Assembly (NCBI RefSeq): GCF_023241715.1
Contig: NZ_JALQCW010000058.1
Coordinates: 41,562 to 105,561 of the forward strand
Source of the DNA: Pseudomonas morbosilactucae
Lineage (GTDB): Bacteria > Pseudomonadota > Gammaproteobacteria > Pseudomonadales > Pseudomonadaceae
Direction: 5' to 3'
Length of the DNA: 64,000 nt
Part shown: piece by piece, positions 44,344 through 53,495 of the stretch
Numbering within the stretch: position 1 is the stretch's first letter
How the letters are laid out: every line of letters begins with the position of its first letter
Position numbers and translations under genes: made by a program
The notes under the pieces: model-generated
Databases searched by the model: none
What the model was told of the DNA's origin: nothing
The model's input: the letters and a program-made list of their open reading frames with translations, nothing else

Positions 44344-45561
44344 ATGAAAATTCTCTGGACCCTGCCCTATCTGCCCTGGCCGGCCACCAGCGGCGGCAAG
44401 ACCCGCCAGTACCACCTGCTGCGTGCCCTGGCAGCGCGGGGGCATCGCATCACCTTGCTGGTGCAGTCCAAGACCGCCCTCGATGACGCCACCCGCCAGG
44501 CCCTGGAGCCCTGGCTGGAACGCCTGATCGTGCTGCCGCGCCGGCCCTTGCGCAGCCTGCGAACGCTGCTTGCGGTGTTGCTGGCGCCCTATCCGATGCT
44601 GGCCTCTGTCAACGGCCTGACGCCATCGCTACAGGCGCGCTTTCGCCAGTTGCTGGACGAGCCCTGGGACGTGATCCAGATCGAACACAGCTACAGCTTC
44701 CAACCCTTTGAAGCCCCCCTCCAGCAGTTGCAGCGGGACTTTATCCTCACCGAGCACAACGTCGAGTCCGCCCTCGGCGCCGCCAGCTACGATCGCTTGC
44801 CCACCTGGGCCAAGCCCTTCACCCTTTATGACCAATGGCGCTACCGGCGCTGGGAGCACCGGGTGTTCAGCCAGGCGACCCAGGTCATCGCGGTCACTGA
44901 ACAAGACGCTGCCAACCTCCAGCAACTGACCGGCAAACCTACGGCGGTGGTGGTCAACGGCGTGGACTGCGAGCACTACGCGGGTGTGCGCCCGGACCTG
45001 AACAGCCAGCGCCTGCTGTTTATCGGCAACTACGAATACAGCCCCAACCTGGATGCCGTGGAATGGGCCCTGGAGGCGATTCTGCCGCGCCTGTGGCAAC
45101 TCAACCCGCAGGTGCGCTTTGCCATTTGCGGCTATGCCCTGCCCGACAGTTTCCGTCAGCGCTGGCCTGATCCACGCATCGAGTGGCAGGGGTTTGTGCC
45201 CGACCTGCGGGACCTGCAAAAAAACTCGGCGGTGTTCTTCGCGCCCCTGCGCCAGGGTGGCGGTTCCAAGCTCAAGGTGCTGGAGGCCATGGCCGCCGGC
45301 CTGCCTGTGGTCACCACCGCTCAGGGCAGCTCCGGCCTACGGGTGAAAAACGGCGAGCATTACCTGGGCAGCGAAGACCCTGGCGCACTGGCCCAGATCC
45401 TCGCCGATGCCCTGGCCGACCCGGCGCGCCTGCTGCAAGTGGGCGAAGCCGGCCGTGCCTACGTCAGGGCCGAACATGACTGGGCCGTGGCCGCCGCCCA
45501 ACTGGAAGCGGTCTACCACCATCTTTCCCCTCTCAAAGAAGAAGTGTCCGTATGCGCATAG
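44344..45561 (+). CDS. pslH: Glycosyltransferase PslH
   Basis: A 405-residue GT-B glycosyltransferase. ATG at 44344 is 2 bp after the pslG stop; a longer in-frame reading back to 44185 is an overlap artefact within pslG. The start reads ILWTLPYLPWPATSGGKTRQYHLLRAL, the acceptor side has VIQIEHSYSF, and the donor site reads LRQGGGSKLKVLEAMAAGLPVVTT with the family Glu. Cytoplasmic face, adding a sugar in repeat-unit assembly. It overlaps pslI by ten bases. Confidence 0.88.
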   Translation: MKILWTLPYLPWPATSGGKTRQYHLLRALAARGHRITLLVQSKTALDDATRQALEPWLERLIVLPRRPLRSLRTLLAVLLAPYPMLASVNGLTPSLQARFRQLLDEPWDVIQIEHSYSFQPFEAPLQQLQRDFILTEHNVESALGAASYDRLPTWAKPFTLYDQWRYRRWEHRVFSQATQVIAVTEQDAANLQQLTGKPTAVVVNGVDCEHYAGVRPDLNSQRLLFIGNYEYSPNLDAVEWALEAILPRLWQLNPQVRFAICGYALPDSFRQRWPDPRIEWQGFVPDLRDLQKNSAVFFAPLRQGGGSKLKVLEAMAAGLPVVTTAQGSSGLRVKNGEHYLGSEDPGALAQILADALADPARLLQVGEAGRAYVRAEHDWAVAAAQLEAVYHHLSPLKEEVSVCA

Positions 45562-46652
45562 GTCTGGATTACCGCCCCGCCGCGGGCTACAGCAACAGTG
45601 GCATTGGCCGGCAGAACCTGGCCCTGGAAGACGCCCTGCGCGCCAACCCGCAGGTACGCCTGCAACTATTCGGCGTGGCACCCGAAGACCACCCGCTGCG
45701 CCGCCGCGTGCATTGCCCAAGCTGGGGCGCGCCATTGCAAGGCATCCATCGCCTGCCCGGCCGGCTCAGGTTCGAGGGCGCCTTTCTGCCCGACGCCCTG
45801 CGCCGGGCCGAAGTCGAGCTGTACATCTGCAACTTCAACATGGGCCTGCCCCTGGGCAAAAAGCCCGCCGGCCTGCGTTATGTCCTACAACTGCATGACC
45901 TGTTCCAACTGACCCTGAACAACAGCCATGGCTCCCGGCTCAAGGAGCGCGTGTACCGGTTCACCGATCGCCTGTCGATCGGCCATTCGGTCAAACAGGC
46001 CGACCGTATCTGGACCCCTTCGCAATACACCGCGGATGAGCTGGTCAAGCTGTTCCCCGAAGCCCGGGACAAGGTGCGGGTGTTGCCCAACCTGGTGCCT
46101 GGCTTCACCGGTGCCGCGGCCGATATCAGCGACCTGCAACTGCCTGCCCGCTACTGGCTGGCCGTTGGCACCCGCGAGCCGCGCAAGAACATCCCGTGGT
46201 TCGTCAGTGCCTGGCACGCTGCTCGGCAGCAGAGCCCCGAGGTGCCGGAACTGGTGCTGGTGGGCGCCGCCGAGCACCTGCCGGATGAACTGCGGCACCT
46301 GCCGGGCCTGCACTACCTGAGCGACCTCAGCGATGCCCAGCTACAGGCCGTGTATCAACAGGCCCAGCGCTTGTGGCAACCGTCGTATGCCGAAGGTTTC
46401 GGCCTGCCGGTGATCGAAGCCCTGAGTGTCGGCACCGGCGTGGCAGTGGCCAGCGGCTCGGCCCTGGATGAGATCACCCCGCCCCACAGTCCGCGCTTCT
46501 CGCCCACCGACAGCCCGGCCCTAACCCACCTGATGGTGCAATTGGCCAGCGCCACGCCGGACAACCCCGACGAGCTCAAGGCCTGGGCCGCACGGTATGC
46601 CGAAGCGGCCTACCAGGAACGCTTCAACGCCTTGCTCGAGGAACTCCAGTAA
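45552..46652 (+). CDS. pslI: Glycosyltransferase PslI
   Basis: A 366-residue GT4-type enzyme, same size as PslI. Features are DYRPAAGYSNSGIGRQNLAL at the N-terminus, VLQLHDLFQL, LAVGTREPRKNIPWFV at the hinge, and LWQPSYAEGFGLPVIEALSVGTGVAVASGSALDEI with the E-x7-E donor motif. One of three consecutive GTs that build the repeat on the lipid carrier. Its stop shares a base with the pslJ start. Confidence 0.9.
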   Translation: MRIGLDYRPAAGYSNSGIGRQNLALEDALRANPQVRLQLFGVAPEDHPLRRRVHCPSWGAPLQGIHRLPGRLRFEGAFLPDALRRAEVELYICNFNMGLPLGKKPAGLRYVLQLHDLFQLTLNNSHGSRLKERVYRFTDRLSIGHSVKQADRIWTPSQYTADELVKLFPEARDKVRVLPNLVPGFTGAAADISDLQLPARYWLAVGTREPRKNIPWFVSAWHAARQQSPEVPELVLVGAAEHLPDELRHLPGLHYLSDLSDAQLQAVYQQAQRLWQPSYAEGFGLPVIEALSVGTGVAVASGSALDEITPPHSPRFSPTDSPALTHLMVQLASATPDNPDELKAWAARYAEAAYQERFNALLEELQ

Positions 46653-48052
46653 TGCCCATGGCCATGCCAATCGCGCTGATCTGCAGCCTGCTGTTCGGGG
46701 TGCTGGTCTGGTTGCTGCCGCCGCTTAAAGTGCTGGTGCTGATGGTTGGCATCATGGCGACGGTGACGATCATCCGGCGCCCGTTGCGTGGCTTGCTGCT
46801 GTTCGCGGTGATCGCCACCTTCCTGCCTTACTCCACCGTGCAGATCGGCTTGCGCACCACGGTGTCCGAGGCGCTGATCCTGCTGGTCTGGGGCAGCGTG
46901 CTGGCCCAGGGGCTGTTCTCCAACCTGACCCGCACCGGCAAATTGCTGCGCACCGAAAAACTCCTGCTGGCGCTGATGGCGTTCAGCGCATTCCCGTTCC
47001 TGATCGGCCAACTGACGGTCAATGCCGATGGCAATGGCCCAGTGAACTGGGTGCGCTGGCTGATGAACCTGTCGGTGCTATTCCTGGTGCCGCGCCTGCT
47101 GGACCAGGAAAAAGCCCGGGAGCAGATGGTCATCGGCCTGCTGCTCGGCACCCTGCTGCTGTTGTTGCTGTCGATCCCGGTGTTCCTCAAGAACGGCACC
47201 GCCACCGCCATGACCCCAATCCTTGCCGGCCTTGGCTATGGCGGCATCGACGTACTGGGGGACAGCCTCAGCGCGCTGTCCACGCGCATGGGTTCGCCCT
47301 GGATGCACCCCAACGTCACCGGCGGCGCCATGGCCCTGACCTTGCCCCTGGCGTTCTGCTTTGGCCTGACCCGCAGCGGCTGGCCCCGGGCCCTGGGCCT
47401 GGCAGTGGCGGCATTGGGCGCGGTCGGGCTGTTGCTGTCCGGGTCCCGCGGGGCGCTGCTCAGCCTACTGGTGGTGCTGGTGTGGATGGCCCGCAACCGC
47501 ATCCCCTACACCGGGCGCATGCTGATGGCCGGGGTCGCCCTGGGCACCTTGCTGCTGATGCTGTACCCGCCGCTGCAGGATCGCCTGGGGACCATGTTCT
47601 CCTCATCCGATGCCAGTACCAGCGTGCGTTTCGACGAGTACTCACACTTCCCCGCCGCCATGGCCATGTTCCCCTTCGGCATCGGTTTCAAGGTCGACCC
47701 GCCCGTACCCGGCACCGGATTGTGGGGCATCTCCAACCTCTGGCTGAACTTCATCTATAAGCTCGGCGTGCCCGGCATGCTGCTGTTCGTCGCGGTGATC
47801 TGGAGTTGGTGGCGAGAAACTCGCCTGCCGTTCAAACCCCTGACACTGACCCGAGACAACGCCATCTGGCTCGGCACCGGAGCCGGGGTCACGGCGGCGC
47901 TGATCAGCGGCGTGTTCGACCACTATTTCAGCTTCACCCAGGTATTGATCGCCCTGTTCTGGCTGCTGCTGGGCCTGAACCTGCACGAGGCCCAGCGCCT
48001 CAAGCGCAAAAGCGCCCCTACAGACTTATCTCCTTCAGGAAGCCGCCTATGA
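46652..48052 (+). CDS. pslJ: Polysaccharide polymerase-like membrane protein PslJ (Wzy/O-antigen ligase family)
   Basis: A 466-residue integral membrane protein with about ten to twelve hydrophobic helices. It has the Wzy_C/O-antigen ligase mark LSGSRGALLSLLVVLVW (residues ~268-285) and a periplasmic loop after MLYPPLQDRLGTMFSS. It probably polymerises repeat units at the periplasmic face. It overlaps the acyltransferase gene by four bases (ATGA). Confidence 0.87.
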   Translation: MPMAMPIALICSLLFGVLVWLLPPLKVLVLMVGIMATVTIIRRPLRGLLLFAVIATFLPYSTVQIGLRTTVSEALILLVWGSVLAQGLFSNLTRTGKLLRTEKLLLALMAFSAFPFLIGQLTVNADGNGPVNWVRWLMNLSVLFLVPRLLDQEKAREQMVIGLLLGTLLLLLLSIPVFLKNGTATAMTPILAGLGYGGIDVLGDSLSALSTRMGSPWMHPNVTGGAMALTLPLAFCFGLTRSGWPRALGLAVAALGAVGLLLSGSRGALLSLLVVLVWMARNRIPYTGRMLMAGVALGTLLLMLYPPLQDRLGTMFSSSDASTSVRFDEYSHFPAAMAMFPFGIGFKVDPPVPGTGLWGISNLWLNFIYKLGVPGMLLFVAVIWSWWRETRLPFKPLTLTRDNAIWLGTGAGVTAALISGVFDHYFSFTQVLIALFWLLLGLNLHEAQRLKRKSAPTDLSPSGSRL

Positions 48053-48870
48053 AACATCGCCTGATGCACTCGCTGAACCTGAGACAGGCCCTGCCTGAAT
48101 ACGCGCAAAAAATGGCCGTCAGCCTGGAAGAGCTCGAAGCGGCTTATGAGTGGATGCTGGAAAACAACGTGATTTTCGAGCAGCCCCTGAAGGGCAATGT
48201 GCTGACGTTCATCAGCTACCTGAACATCGAAACCCGCATCGAGCCGCCTCTGCCCCGGCGTTTCTACGGGGTGTTGGCACGCGAACTCAAGGGCGCGCTG
48301 ATTCCCCTGTACGGGATCAATTGGCCCACCCTCCGCGACCGCATGCTGCGGGTCTGGGAACAGGCCTACAACATCCTCATCTGCAAGATTCCCAGCCACA
48401 CCTTGCGCCTGCTGTGGTTGCGCATCGGCGGGGCGAAGATCGGCAAGGGCTCGTCGGTCTGGCGCAACACCGAGGTGCTGGGGGTCGACAGCCTGCGCAT
48501 CGGTGCGGACAGCACCGTGGGCTGGCACTGCCAACTCGATGCCCGAGGCGGCCTGATCATCGGCGACCACGTCACCATCGCCTCTCATGTGCTGATCATC
48601 GCCGGCGGCCACGACTTGCAGGCCCCTGAATTCTGGGCCGTCGGCGGGCCTATCTACATTCATGACTACGCCTGGATCGCCAGCCGGGCACTGCTGTCTT
48701 TCGGTGCCGACATCGGCGAAGGCGCCGTGGTCGGCGGCAACTGCGTGGTGAGCAAACCCATCCCGGCCTACGCCATCGTCGGTGGGCCGGATGCCGCGAT
48801 CAAAGGCGAACGCTGCCGTAACCTGACCTACAAAGTGGGCGGCAAAGGCCTGTTCACTTTGTTTCACTGA
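48049..48870 (+). CDS. Hexapeptide-repeat O-acyltransferase (WcaF/LbetaH type) in the psl-like operon
   Basis: A 273-residue putative acetyltransferase not found between pslJ and pslK in the P. aeruginosa cluster as I know it. The N-terminal ~110 residues are of unknown fold. The C-terminal left-handed beta-helix starts LRIGGAKIGKGSSVWRNT and runs through IGADSTVGWHCQLD, IIGDHVTIASHVLIIAGGHD (likely catalytic His) and IGEGAVVGGNCVVSKPIP to AIVGGPDAAIKG. It is cytoplasmic and would O-acetylate a sugar of the repeat unit. Coupled to pslJ by a four-base overlap; pslK begins 8 bp later. Confidence 0.85.
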   Translation: MKHRLMHSLNLRQALPEYAQKMAVSLEELEAAYEWMLENNVIFEQPLKGNVLTFISYLNIETRIEPPLPRRFYGVLARELKGALIPLYGINWPTLRDRMLRVWEQAYNILICKIPSHTLRLLWLRIGGAKIGKGSSVWRNTEVLGVDSLRIGADSTVGWHCQLDARGGLIIGDHVTIASHVLIIAGGHDLQAPEFWAVGGPIYIHDYAWIASRALLSFGADIGEGAVVGGNCVVSKPIPAYAIVGGPDAAIKGERCRNLTYKVGGKGLFTLFH

Positions 48871-48878
48871 GCCGCGCC

Positions 48879-50294
48879 ATGTTCGGCTCGACGCTTTGGC
48901 TGACCCTGGCCACCCTGACAGGGCTGGCTGCCGGCTTCGCTCGGGAATGGCTGCTGGTGGCCTCCTGGGGGGCCGGCGGGCAAAGCGACGGTTTTCTGGT
49001 GGCGATGTTTCTGCCGGAAGCCTTGCGCATGGCCCTGGCCGCCGGATTGCTCAGCGCCGCGGCGTTGCCGCTTTATCAGCAACGCAACAGTACCGAGCAG
49101 CAGGCCTGGCTCAGCACCCTCGTGCCGTGGCTGCTGCTGTGCGGCCTGTTGCTCGCGGCGCTGCTGAGCGTCGGAGCCCCTCTGTGGGTGCGACTGATCG
49201 GGCCGGGGCTGGGCAGCGACGGCTATGCACTGGCCAGCAGCGGCCTGCACTGGCTGGCGTGGTGCGCCCCCGGGTTCCTCCTCCACGGCCTGTTCTGCGT
49301 GCCCTTGCAAGCCCGGGCGCGCTTCGTCCTCGCAGGCCTGGGCTCTTTGCTGTTCAACTTGCCGCCCGTGTTGTACCTGGCGCTGTATCGGCACGCCGCC
49401 AGCCCCGATGGCCTGGCGGCGGCCTGCGTACTGGGCAGCCTGCTGATGCCCAGTGTGCTGTTGCCCAGCTTGTACCGAGACGGCTGGCGCCCTTGGCGCT
49501 GGCAGCGGCTGCCGGGCGCTGGCCGGGAACTGCTACAACGCATCGGCCCGCTGCTTAGCAGCAACCTGGCCAGCCAGGGCCTGGCCCTGCTGGAGCGCAT
49601 GGCTGCGTCGCTGCTCGGCGAAGGCGCGGTGACCTGGATCAACCTGGCGCGCAAGTTGATCAACTTGCCGCTGATCGCCCTGATGAGCCTCAACCAGGTG
49701 CTGCTCGGGCTGATGAGCGGCAGCGCCGGCGAACAGCGCCTGGTCCTGCTGCGTAAAGGCTTGAGCAGCGCCACCTTGCTGACCGTTCCGGCGGTAGTCG
49801 GGTTGATCGGCGCCGCCGCGGCCCTGGTGCACCTGCTGCTGCCCAACCAGGCGGCCGACAGCCCGCTGCCGGAACTGCTCGCCTGGTTCTCGGTGCCGCT
49901 GATGTTCGGGGCCTGGAACGCCCTGTTGGCGCGCTATGCCTACGCTGCCGGCGACACGCGCCTGCCCCTCAACTGCGAGCTGCTGGGCAGCCTGCTCAAC
50001 GCTGTACTGCTGGGGCTGCTGCCGTACTTTTTCGGCTTGATCGGCATTGCCCTGGCAGCCATCGGCGGCGTGATCCTGACCGGGCTGCTGCTGCTACGTC
50101 GCCAGCAACTGCTGGGCCTGGTGCCCTGGCGCAGTCATTGGCTGATCGGTGCCGGCGGCATGCTGCTGGCAGCGCTGCTGTTGCATCCACTGCAATCGAT
50201 TGCCTGGCAACTGGGGCTGAGCACCGCTGTGGGGCTCCTGCTGTTGCTGGTTCTTGCCGCCTGGTTACGACCCTGGCGCGCCCCTGCGTCCTGA
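48879..50294 (+). CDS. pslK: Lipid II flippase-like (MurJ/MVF family) PslK
   Basis: A 471-residue membrane protein with about 13 to 14 helices. It has the MurJ/Wzx-like repeats, e.g. GLAAGFAREWLLVASWGAGGQSDGFLVAMFLPEALRM at the start, and ALLARYAYAAGDTRLPLNCELLGSLLNAVLLGLL in the second half. Likely flips the lipid-linked repeat unit across the inner membrane. Same size as PslK (469). Confidence 0.87.
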   Translation: MFGSTLWLTLATLTGLAAGFAREWLLVASWGAGGQSDGFLVAMFLPEALRMALAAGLLSAAALPLYQQRNSTEQQAWLSTLVPWLLLCGLLLAALLSVGAPLWVRLIGPGLGSDGYALASSGLHWLAWCAPGFLLHGLFCVPLQARARFVLAGLGSLLFNLPPVLYLALYRHAASPDGLAAACVLGSLLMPSVLLPSLYRDGWRPWRWQRLPGAGRELLQRIGPLLSSNLASQGLALLERMAASLLGEGAVTWINLARKLINLPLIALMSLNQVLLGLMSGSAGEQRLVLLRKGLSSATLLTVPAVVGLIGAAAALVHLLLPNQAADSPLPELLAWFSVPLMFGAWNALLARYAYAAGDTRLPLNCELLGSLLNAVLLGLLPYFFGLIGIALAAIGGVILTGLLLLRRQQLLGLVPWRSHWLIGAGGMLLAALLLHPLQSIAWQLGLSTAVGLLLLLVLAAWLRPWRAPAS

Positions 50295-50310
50295 AGCTGG
50301 AGGGTGAATG

Positions 50311-51237
50311 ATGTCGACACTCAAAGTGGCCGTTGTGATTCCGACCTACAACGGCCGAAACGACCTGGCGCGCCTGCTGGACTCCCTGGAACGGCAGAGC
50401 GCGCCCTTCGATACGCTGATCGTCGATTCCAGCTCCAGCGACGGCACCTGGGAGTTGGCCCAAGCACGCTGTGCCAACGTGCTGCGCATCGACAGCAAGG
50501 ACTTCAACCACGGCGGCACCCGGCAACTGATGGTGCAGCGTCACCCCGACTATGACGTCTATGTGTTCATGACCCAGGACGCCTACCTGGCCGATTCGCA
50601 AGGGATCGCCGCAATCGTGCGGCCCTTTGCCGATGCCCAGGTGGGCGCGGTCTGTGGCCGGCAATTGCCCCACCTCAATGCCACTCCGCTGGCCGAGCAT
50701 GCACGGCGCTTCAACTACCCGGCCGAGTCCCAGGTCAAAAGCCTGGAGGACGCGCCGACCCTGGGCATCAAGACGGTCTTCATGTCCAACTCCTTCGCCG
50801 CCTACCGGCGTGAGGCGCTGATGCAGGTCGGGGGGTTCCCCGTGCACGTGATCCTCTCCGAGGACATGTACGTCACCGCCAAAATGCTCATCGCCGGCTG
50901 GAAAATCGCTTATGAAGGGCAGGCCTGCGCCCACCACTCCCACAACTATTCGCTGAAGGAAGAATTCCGCCGCTACTTCGACATTGGCGTGTTCCATGGC
51001 CGCGAACCCTGGATCCGCCAGACCTTCGGCGGCGCCGGCGGCGAAGGCCTGCGCTACGTCAAATCGGAGCTGGCGTTTCTCGGCCCCGGGCGCGTGCTGC
51101 AATGGCCCGGCTCGCTGCTGCGCAACGCGGTGAAACTGGTCGCCTACAAACTCAGCCAACAAGAGCGATTCTTGCCGCTGGGCCTGAAAAAGAACCTGGG
51201 AATGTACCGGCGTTACTGGGACAGCCCCTACGCTTAA
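50311..51237 (+). CDS. Family-2 glycosyltransferase (rhamnosyltransferase WbbL-like; possible PslC substitute)
   Basis: A 308-residue GT-A fold enzyme. Two ATGs are adjacent; 50311 is better spaced from GGAGG. Motifs are VVIPTYNGRNDLARLLDSL, DTLIVDSSSSDGTW, FNHGGTRQLM, VFMTQDAYL (metal-binding QDA) and, after the acceptor loop, GGFPVHVILSEDMYVTAKMLIAGWKI. The shape is that of rhamnosyltransferases. PslC in P. aeruginosa is also a family-2 glycosyltransferase of about 300 residues but lies between pslB and pslD; this gene at the operon end may fill that role or make a different polymer. It follows pslK by 16 bp. Confidence 0.82.
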   Translation: MSTLKVAVVIPTYNGRNDLARLLDSLERQSAPFDTLIVDSSSSDGTWELAQARCANVLRIDSKDFNHGGTRQLMVQRHPDYDVYVFMTQDAYLADSQGIAAIVRPFADAQVGAVCGRQLPHLNATPLAEHARRFNYPAESQVKSLEDAPTLGIKTVFMSNSFAAYRREALMQVGGFPVHVILSEDMYVTAKMLIAGWKIAYEGQACAHHSHNYSLKEEFRRYFDIGVFHGREPWIRQTFGGAGGEGLRYVKSELAFLGPGRVLQWPGSLLRNAVKLVAYKLSQQERFLPLGLKKNLGMYRRYWDSPYA

Positions 51238-51364
51238 GGCATGCCCGACAACATGAAGTGACTTGTCTGACAGCATATTGAGAATCGCCTGAATTGACCC
51301 CCTTCAGGCAATCGGTGAAGGTTTATCGCAGGCGCAAATGCCTCACACAAGGAAGTGCACCGCG

Positions 51365-51616
51365 ATGAACGACAAGAATATTTATGCTGGATCCCACCCG
51401 GTCAATCGCCTGGAAAACCAGGCCTGGCTGGCCAACCACTCCGCACAGCAACTCGATCGGCATCCGGCTCCCGAACGCCGTCAGCGCCCTGCGCGGCACC
51501 GGCAGTTGCTCAAGCGGCTCGCCTGGCTCGGTGCCTCGACCACGGTCATGCTGGCCTTGGTGACCTGGGGTTTCCACAGCCGTTTCGGGTTGTTGCTCCT
51601 GCTTCTGCTGCGCTGA
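51365..51616 (+). CDS. Small predicted membrane protein (unknown)
   Basis: An 83-residue protein with AAGGA upstream of ATG 51365. The first 55 residues are polar and Arg-rich (RHPAPERRQRPARHRQLLKR). One long hydrophobic stretch follows (LAWLGASTTVMLALVTWGF, then GLLLLLLLR at the C-terminus), suggesting an inner-membrane single-pass protein. It lies between the exopolysaccharide operon and moeA and may or may not be part of the operon. Family unknown; it may be a spurious frame. Confidence 0.45.
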   Translation: MNDKNIYAGSHPVNRLENQAWLANHSAQQLDRHPAPERRQRPARHRQLLKRLAWLGASTTVMLALVTWGFHSRFGLLLLLLLR

Positions 51617-51630
51617 CCGCCAGGGACTCA

Positions 51631-51654
51631 AGCCCGGTCATTGCCGACCGGGCT
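51631..51654. terminator. Hairpin between converging genes (possible terminator)
   Basis: A perfect 9-bp stem AGCCCGGTC / GACCGGGCT with a 6-nt loop sits between the small membrane protein and the end of moeA. It has no long T-run on either strand, so termination is likely but not certain. Confidence 0.55.
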
Positions 51655-51666
51655 CGCTCCGCAGGG

Positions 51667-52893
51667 TCAACCCAGGACTTCACTCAGCGGAATGAAGTTG
51701 ACCGAGTCGCCTTCGGCCAGGGTCTGGCCTTCCAGAACTTCCACCAAGCCTTCGGCCCAGGCTGCGCTACGCAGGACGCCGGAGCTCTGATTGCGGTAGA
51801 TGATTGCTCGCCCATTCTCAAGTCGCCCGCGCAGGTACTCGCGGCGATTGCCCGGCTTGCCCCAGGTAAACCCCGCCGGAACCGGAAACTGCAACGGCCG
51901 CACGTCCTGCACGCCCTGACGGCGCAACAGGTAAGGTCGTGCCAGCAGCGCGAAGGTCACCAGTGTCGATGCCGGGTTGCCCGGCAAGCCGATCACCGGC
52001 ACCCCACGGAAATGGCCAAAGGTCAGGGGCTTTCCAGGTTTGATGGCCAGCTTCCACAGGGCGATCTCGCCCTCTTCACGCAGGGCAATCCCCAAGAAGT
52101 CCGCCTCGCCCACTGAAACGCCGCCGGTGGACAGAATCAGGTCGACATCCCCCAATTCCGCCAGGCGCTGGCGGGTGGTGGCCAGGTCATCGGGCAGAAT
52201 CCCGGCATCCCGAACTTCGCAGCCCAGGCGCTGTAGCCAACTGCACAGCAGGACCCGGTTGCTGTTGTAGATCTGCCCCGGCCCCAACGGCTGCCCGGGC
52301 TCCACCAGTTCGTCGCCGGTGGACAACACCGCCACCCGCACCCGCCGAACCACCTCCAGCTCGGCACACCCCAGGGAAGCGGCCAACCCTTGTTCGATCG
52401 GCCCCAACTGCGTGCCGGCCTGCAGCACACATTCACCGAAGGTGGTTTCCTGACCCTGGGGACGGATGTTCTGGTCGATGCTCAAGGCCTCGGTGAACAC
52501 CACGCGCTCGTCAGCCTGGACCTGGGCATTTTCCTGCATCTCAACGCAGTCGGCGCCTTCAGGCACCGGTGCCCCGGTGAAGATCCGGGCACAGGTGCCG
52601 GGGGTCAGCGGCTGGGGTGCTTGGCCGGCAAAAATCCGTTGGCTGACCGGCAAGGGCTGGCCTTGCCAATCCGCCACGCGCAAGGCGTAACCGTCCATGG
52701 CACTGTTGGGCCAAGGCGGCAGGTCGAGGGTCGAGATCAGGTCTGAGGCCAGCACCCGCCCCTGGGTATCGGCCAGCGGCAAACGCTCGCGCTCAACGAT
52801 CGGAGCGGCCTCGGCCAGCGCCAGCAGACGTTCCAAGGCGTCTTCAACCGGCATCAAGGCACCGCCCTTGCCCGACTTACCCACGGGATTCAC
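51667..52893 (-). CDS. moeA: Molybdopterin molybdenumtransferase MoeA
   Basis: A 408-residue enzyme inserting molybdate into adenylated molybdopterin. It shows PPWPNSAMDGYALRV, ARIFTGAPVPEGADCVEMQE, LSTGDELVEPG, STGGVSVGEADF and GLPGNPAST. All MoeA domains are present. The start is uncertain: GTG at 52893 overlaps moaB by 17 bases, GTG at 52884 is possible, and ATG at 52854 (MPVEDALERLL) is where the conserved part begins. It is in the same operon as moaB. Confidence 0.92.
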   Translation of the reverse strand: MNPVGKSGKGGALMPVEDALERLLALAEAAPIVERERLPLADTQGRVLASDLISTLDLPPWPNSAMDGYALRVADWQGQPLPVSQRIFAGQAPQPLTPGTCARIFTGAPVPEGADCVEMQENAQVQADERVVFTEALSIDQNIRPQGQETTFGECVLQAGTQLGPIEQGLAASLGCAELEVVRRVRVAVLSTGDELVEPGQPLGPGQIYNSNRVLLCSWLQRLGCEVRDAGILPDDLATTRQRLAELGDVDLILSTGGVSVGEADFLGIALREEGEIALWKLAIKPGKPLTFGHFRGVPVIGLPGNPASTLVTFALLARPYLLRRQGVQDVRPLQFPVPAGFTWGKPGNRREYLRGRLENGRAIIYRNQSSGVLRSAAWAEGLVEVLEGQTLAEGDSVNFIPLSEVLG

Positions 52894-53416
52894 AAGGAGC
52901 GGCCTGCTTCAAATGAGGCACGAAATTGCAAGGGCGGTGGCGTGAGTCCAACTGCTCGGCAAGGATCCCGTCCCAGCCGGTACGCACCGCATTGGTGGAG
53001 CCCGGCAGGCAGCACACCAGGGTGCCATTGGCCAGCCCGGCCAGCGCCCGTGACTGCACGGTGGACGTGCCAATATCGGCCACGGATATCTGCCGGAACA
53101 GCTCACCAAAACCATCGACTTGCTTGTCCAACAGGCAACTGACCGCCTCGGGGGTGCTGTCGCGGCCGGTGAAGCCGGTGCCACCGGTAATCAGCACCAC
53201 TTGCACCACGTCTTCGGCGATCCAGTGGGCCACCTGGGCACGGATTTTATACAGATCGTCCTTGAGCAAGACCCGAGCCGCCAGGTTGTGGCCGGCGGCG
53301 CCCAGCCGGTCGACAAAGACCTGCCCGGAGGTGTCGGTTTCAAGGGTGCGGGTATCGCTGACAGTCAACACCGCGATGTTCAGCGGCACGAAAGGTACAT
53401 CAGCCTTGGCTTTCAT
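52877..53416 (-). CDS. moaB: Molybdenum cofactor biosynthesis protein MoaB
   Basis: A 179-residue MoaB/Mog fold protein. ATG at 53416 (MKAKADVPFVPLNIAVLTVSD). It has AVLTVSDTRTLETDTSGQ, LITGGTGFTGRDSTPEAV and GTLVCCLPGSTNAVRTGWDGIL, the molybdopterin adenylyltransferase signature regions. It precedes moeA and is divergent from mobA, 79 bp away, so the three form a molybdenum cofactor locus. Confidence 0.93.
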   Translation of the reverse strand: MKAKADVPFVPLNIAVLTVSDTRTLETDTSGQVFVDRLGAAGHNLAARVLLKDDLYKIRAQVAHWIAEDVVQVVLITGGTGFTGRDSTPEAVSCLLDKQVDGFGELFRQISVADIGTSTVQSRALAGLANGTLVCCLPGSTNAVRTGWDGILAEQLDSRHRPCNFVPHLKQAAPCESRG

Positions 53417-53495
53417 CGGCTCGTTCCAGTTGTCGGAGAAACAGCCCGGTGTTATATCACAGCGCTCTGTTTCACCGCCCCTCTGGAGACCCGCC

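Noticed and set aside
52926..53495. N-terminal extension of mobA through the moaB region
   Set aside because: The conserved MobA start (LLLAGGRGQR) is right after ATG 53496, and the extension is antisense to moaB.
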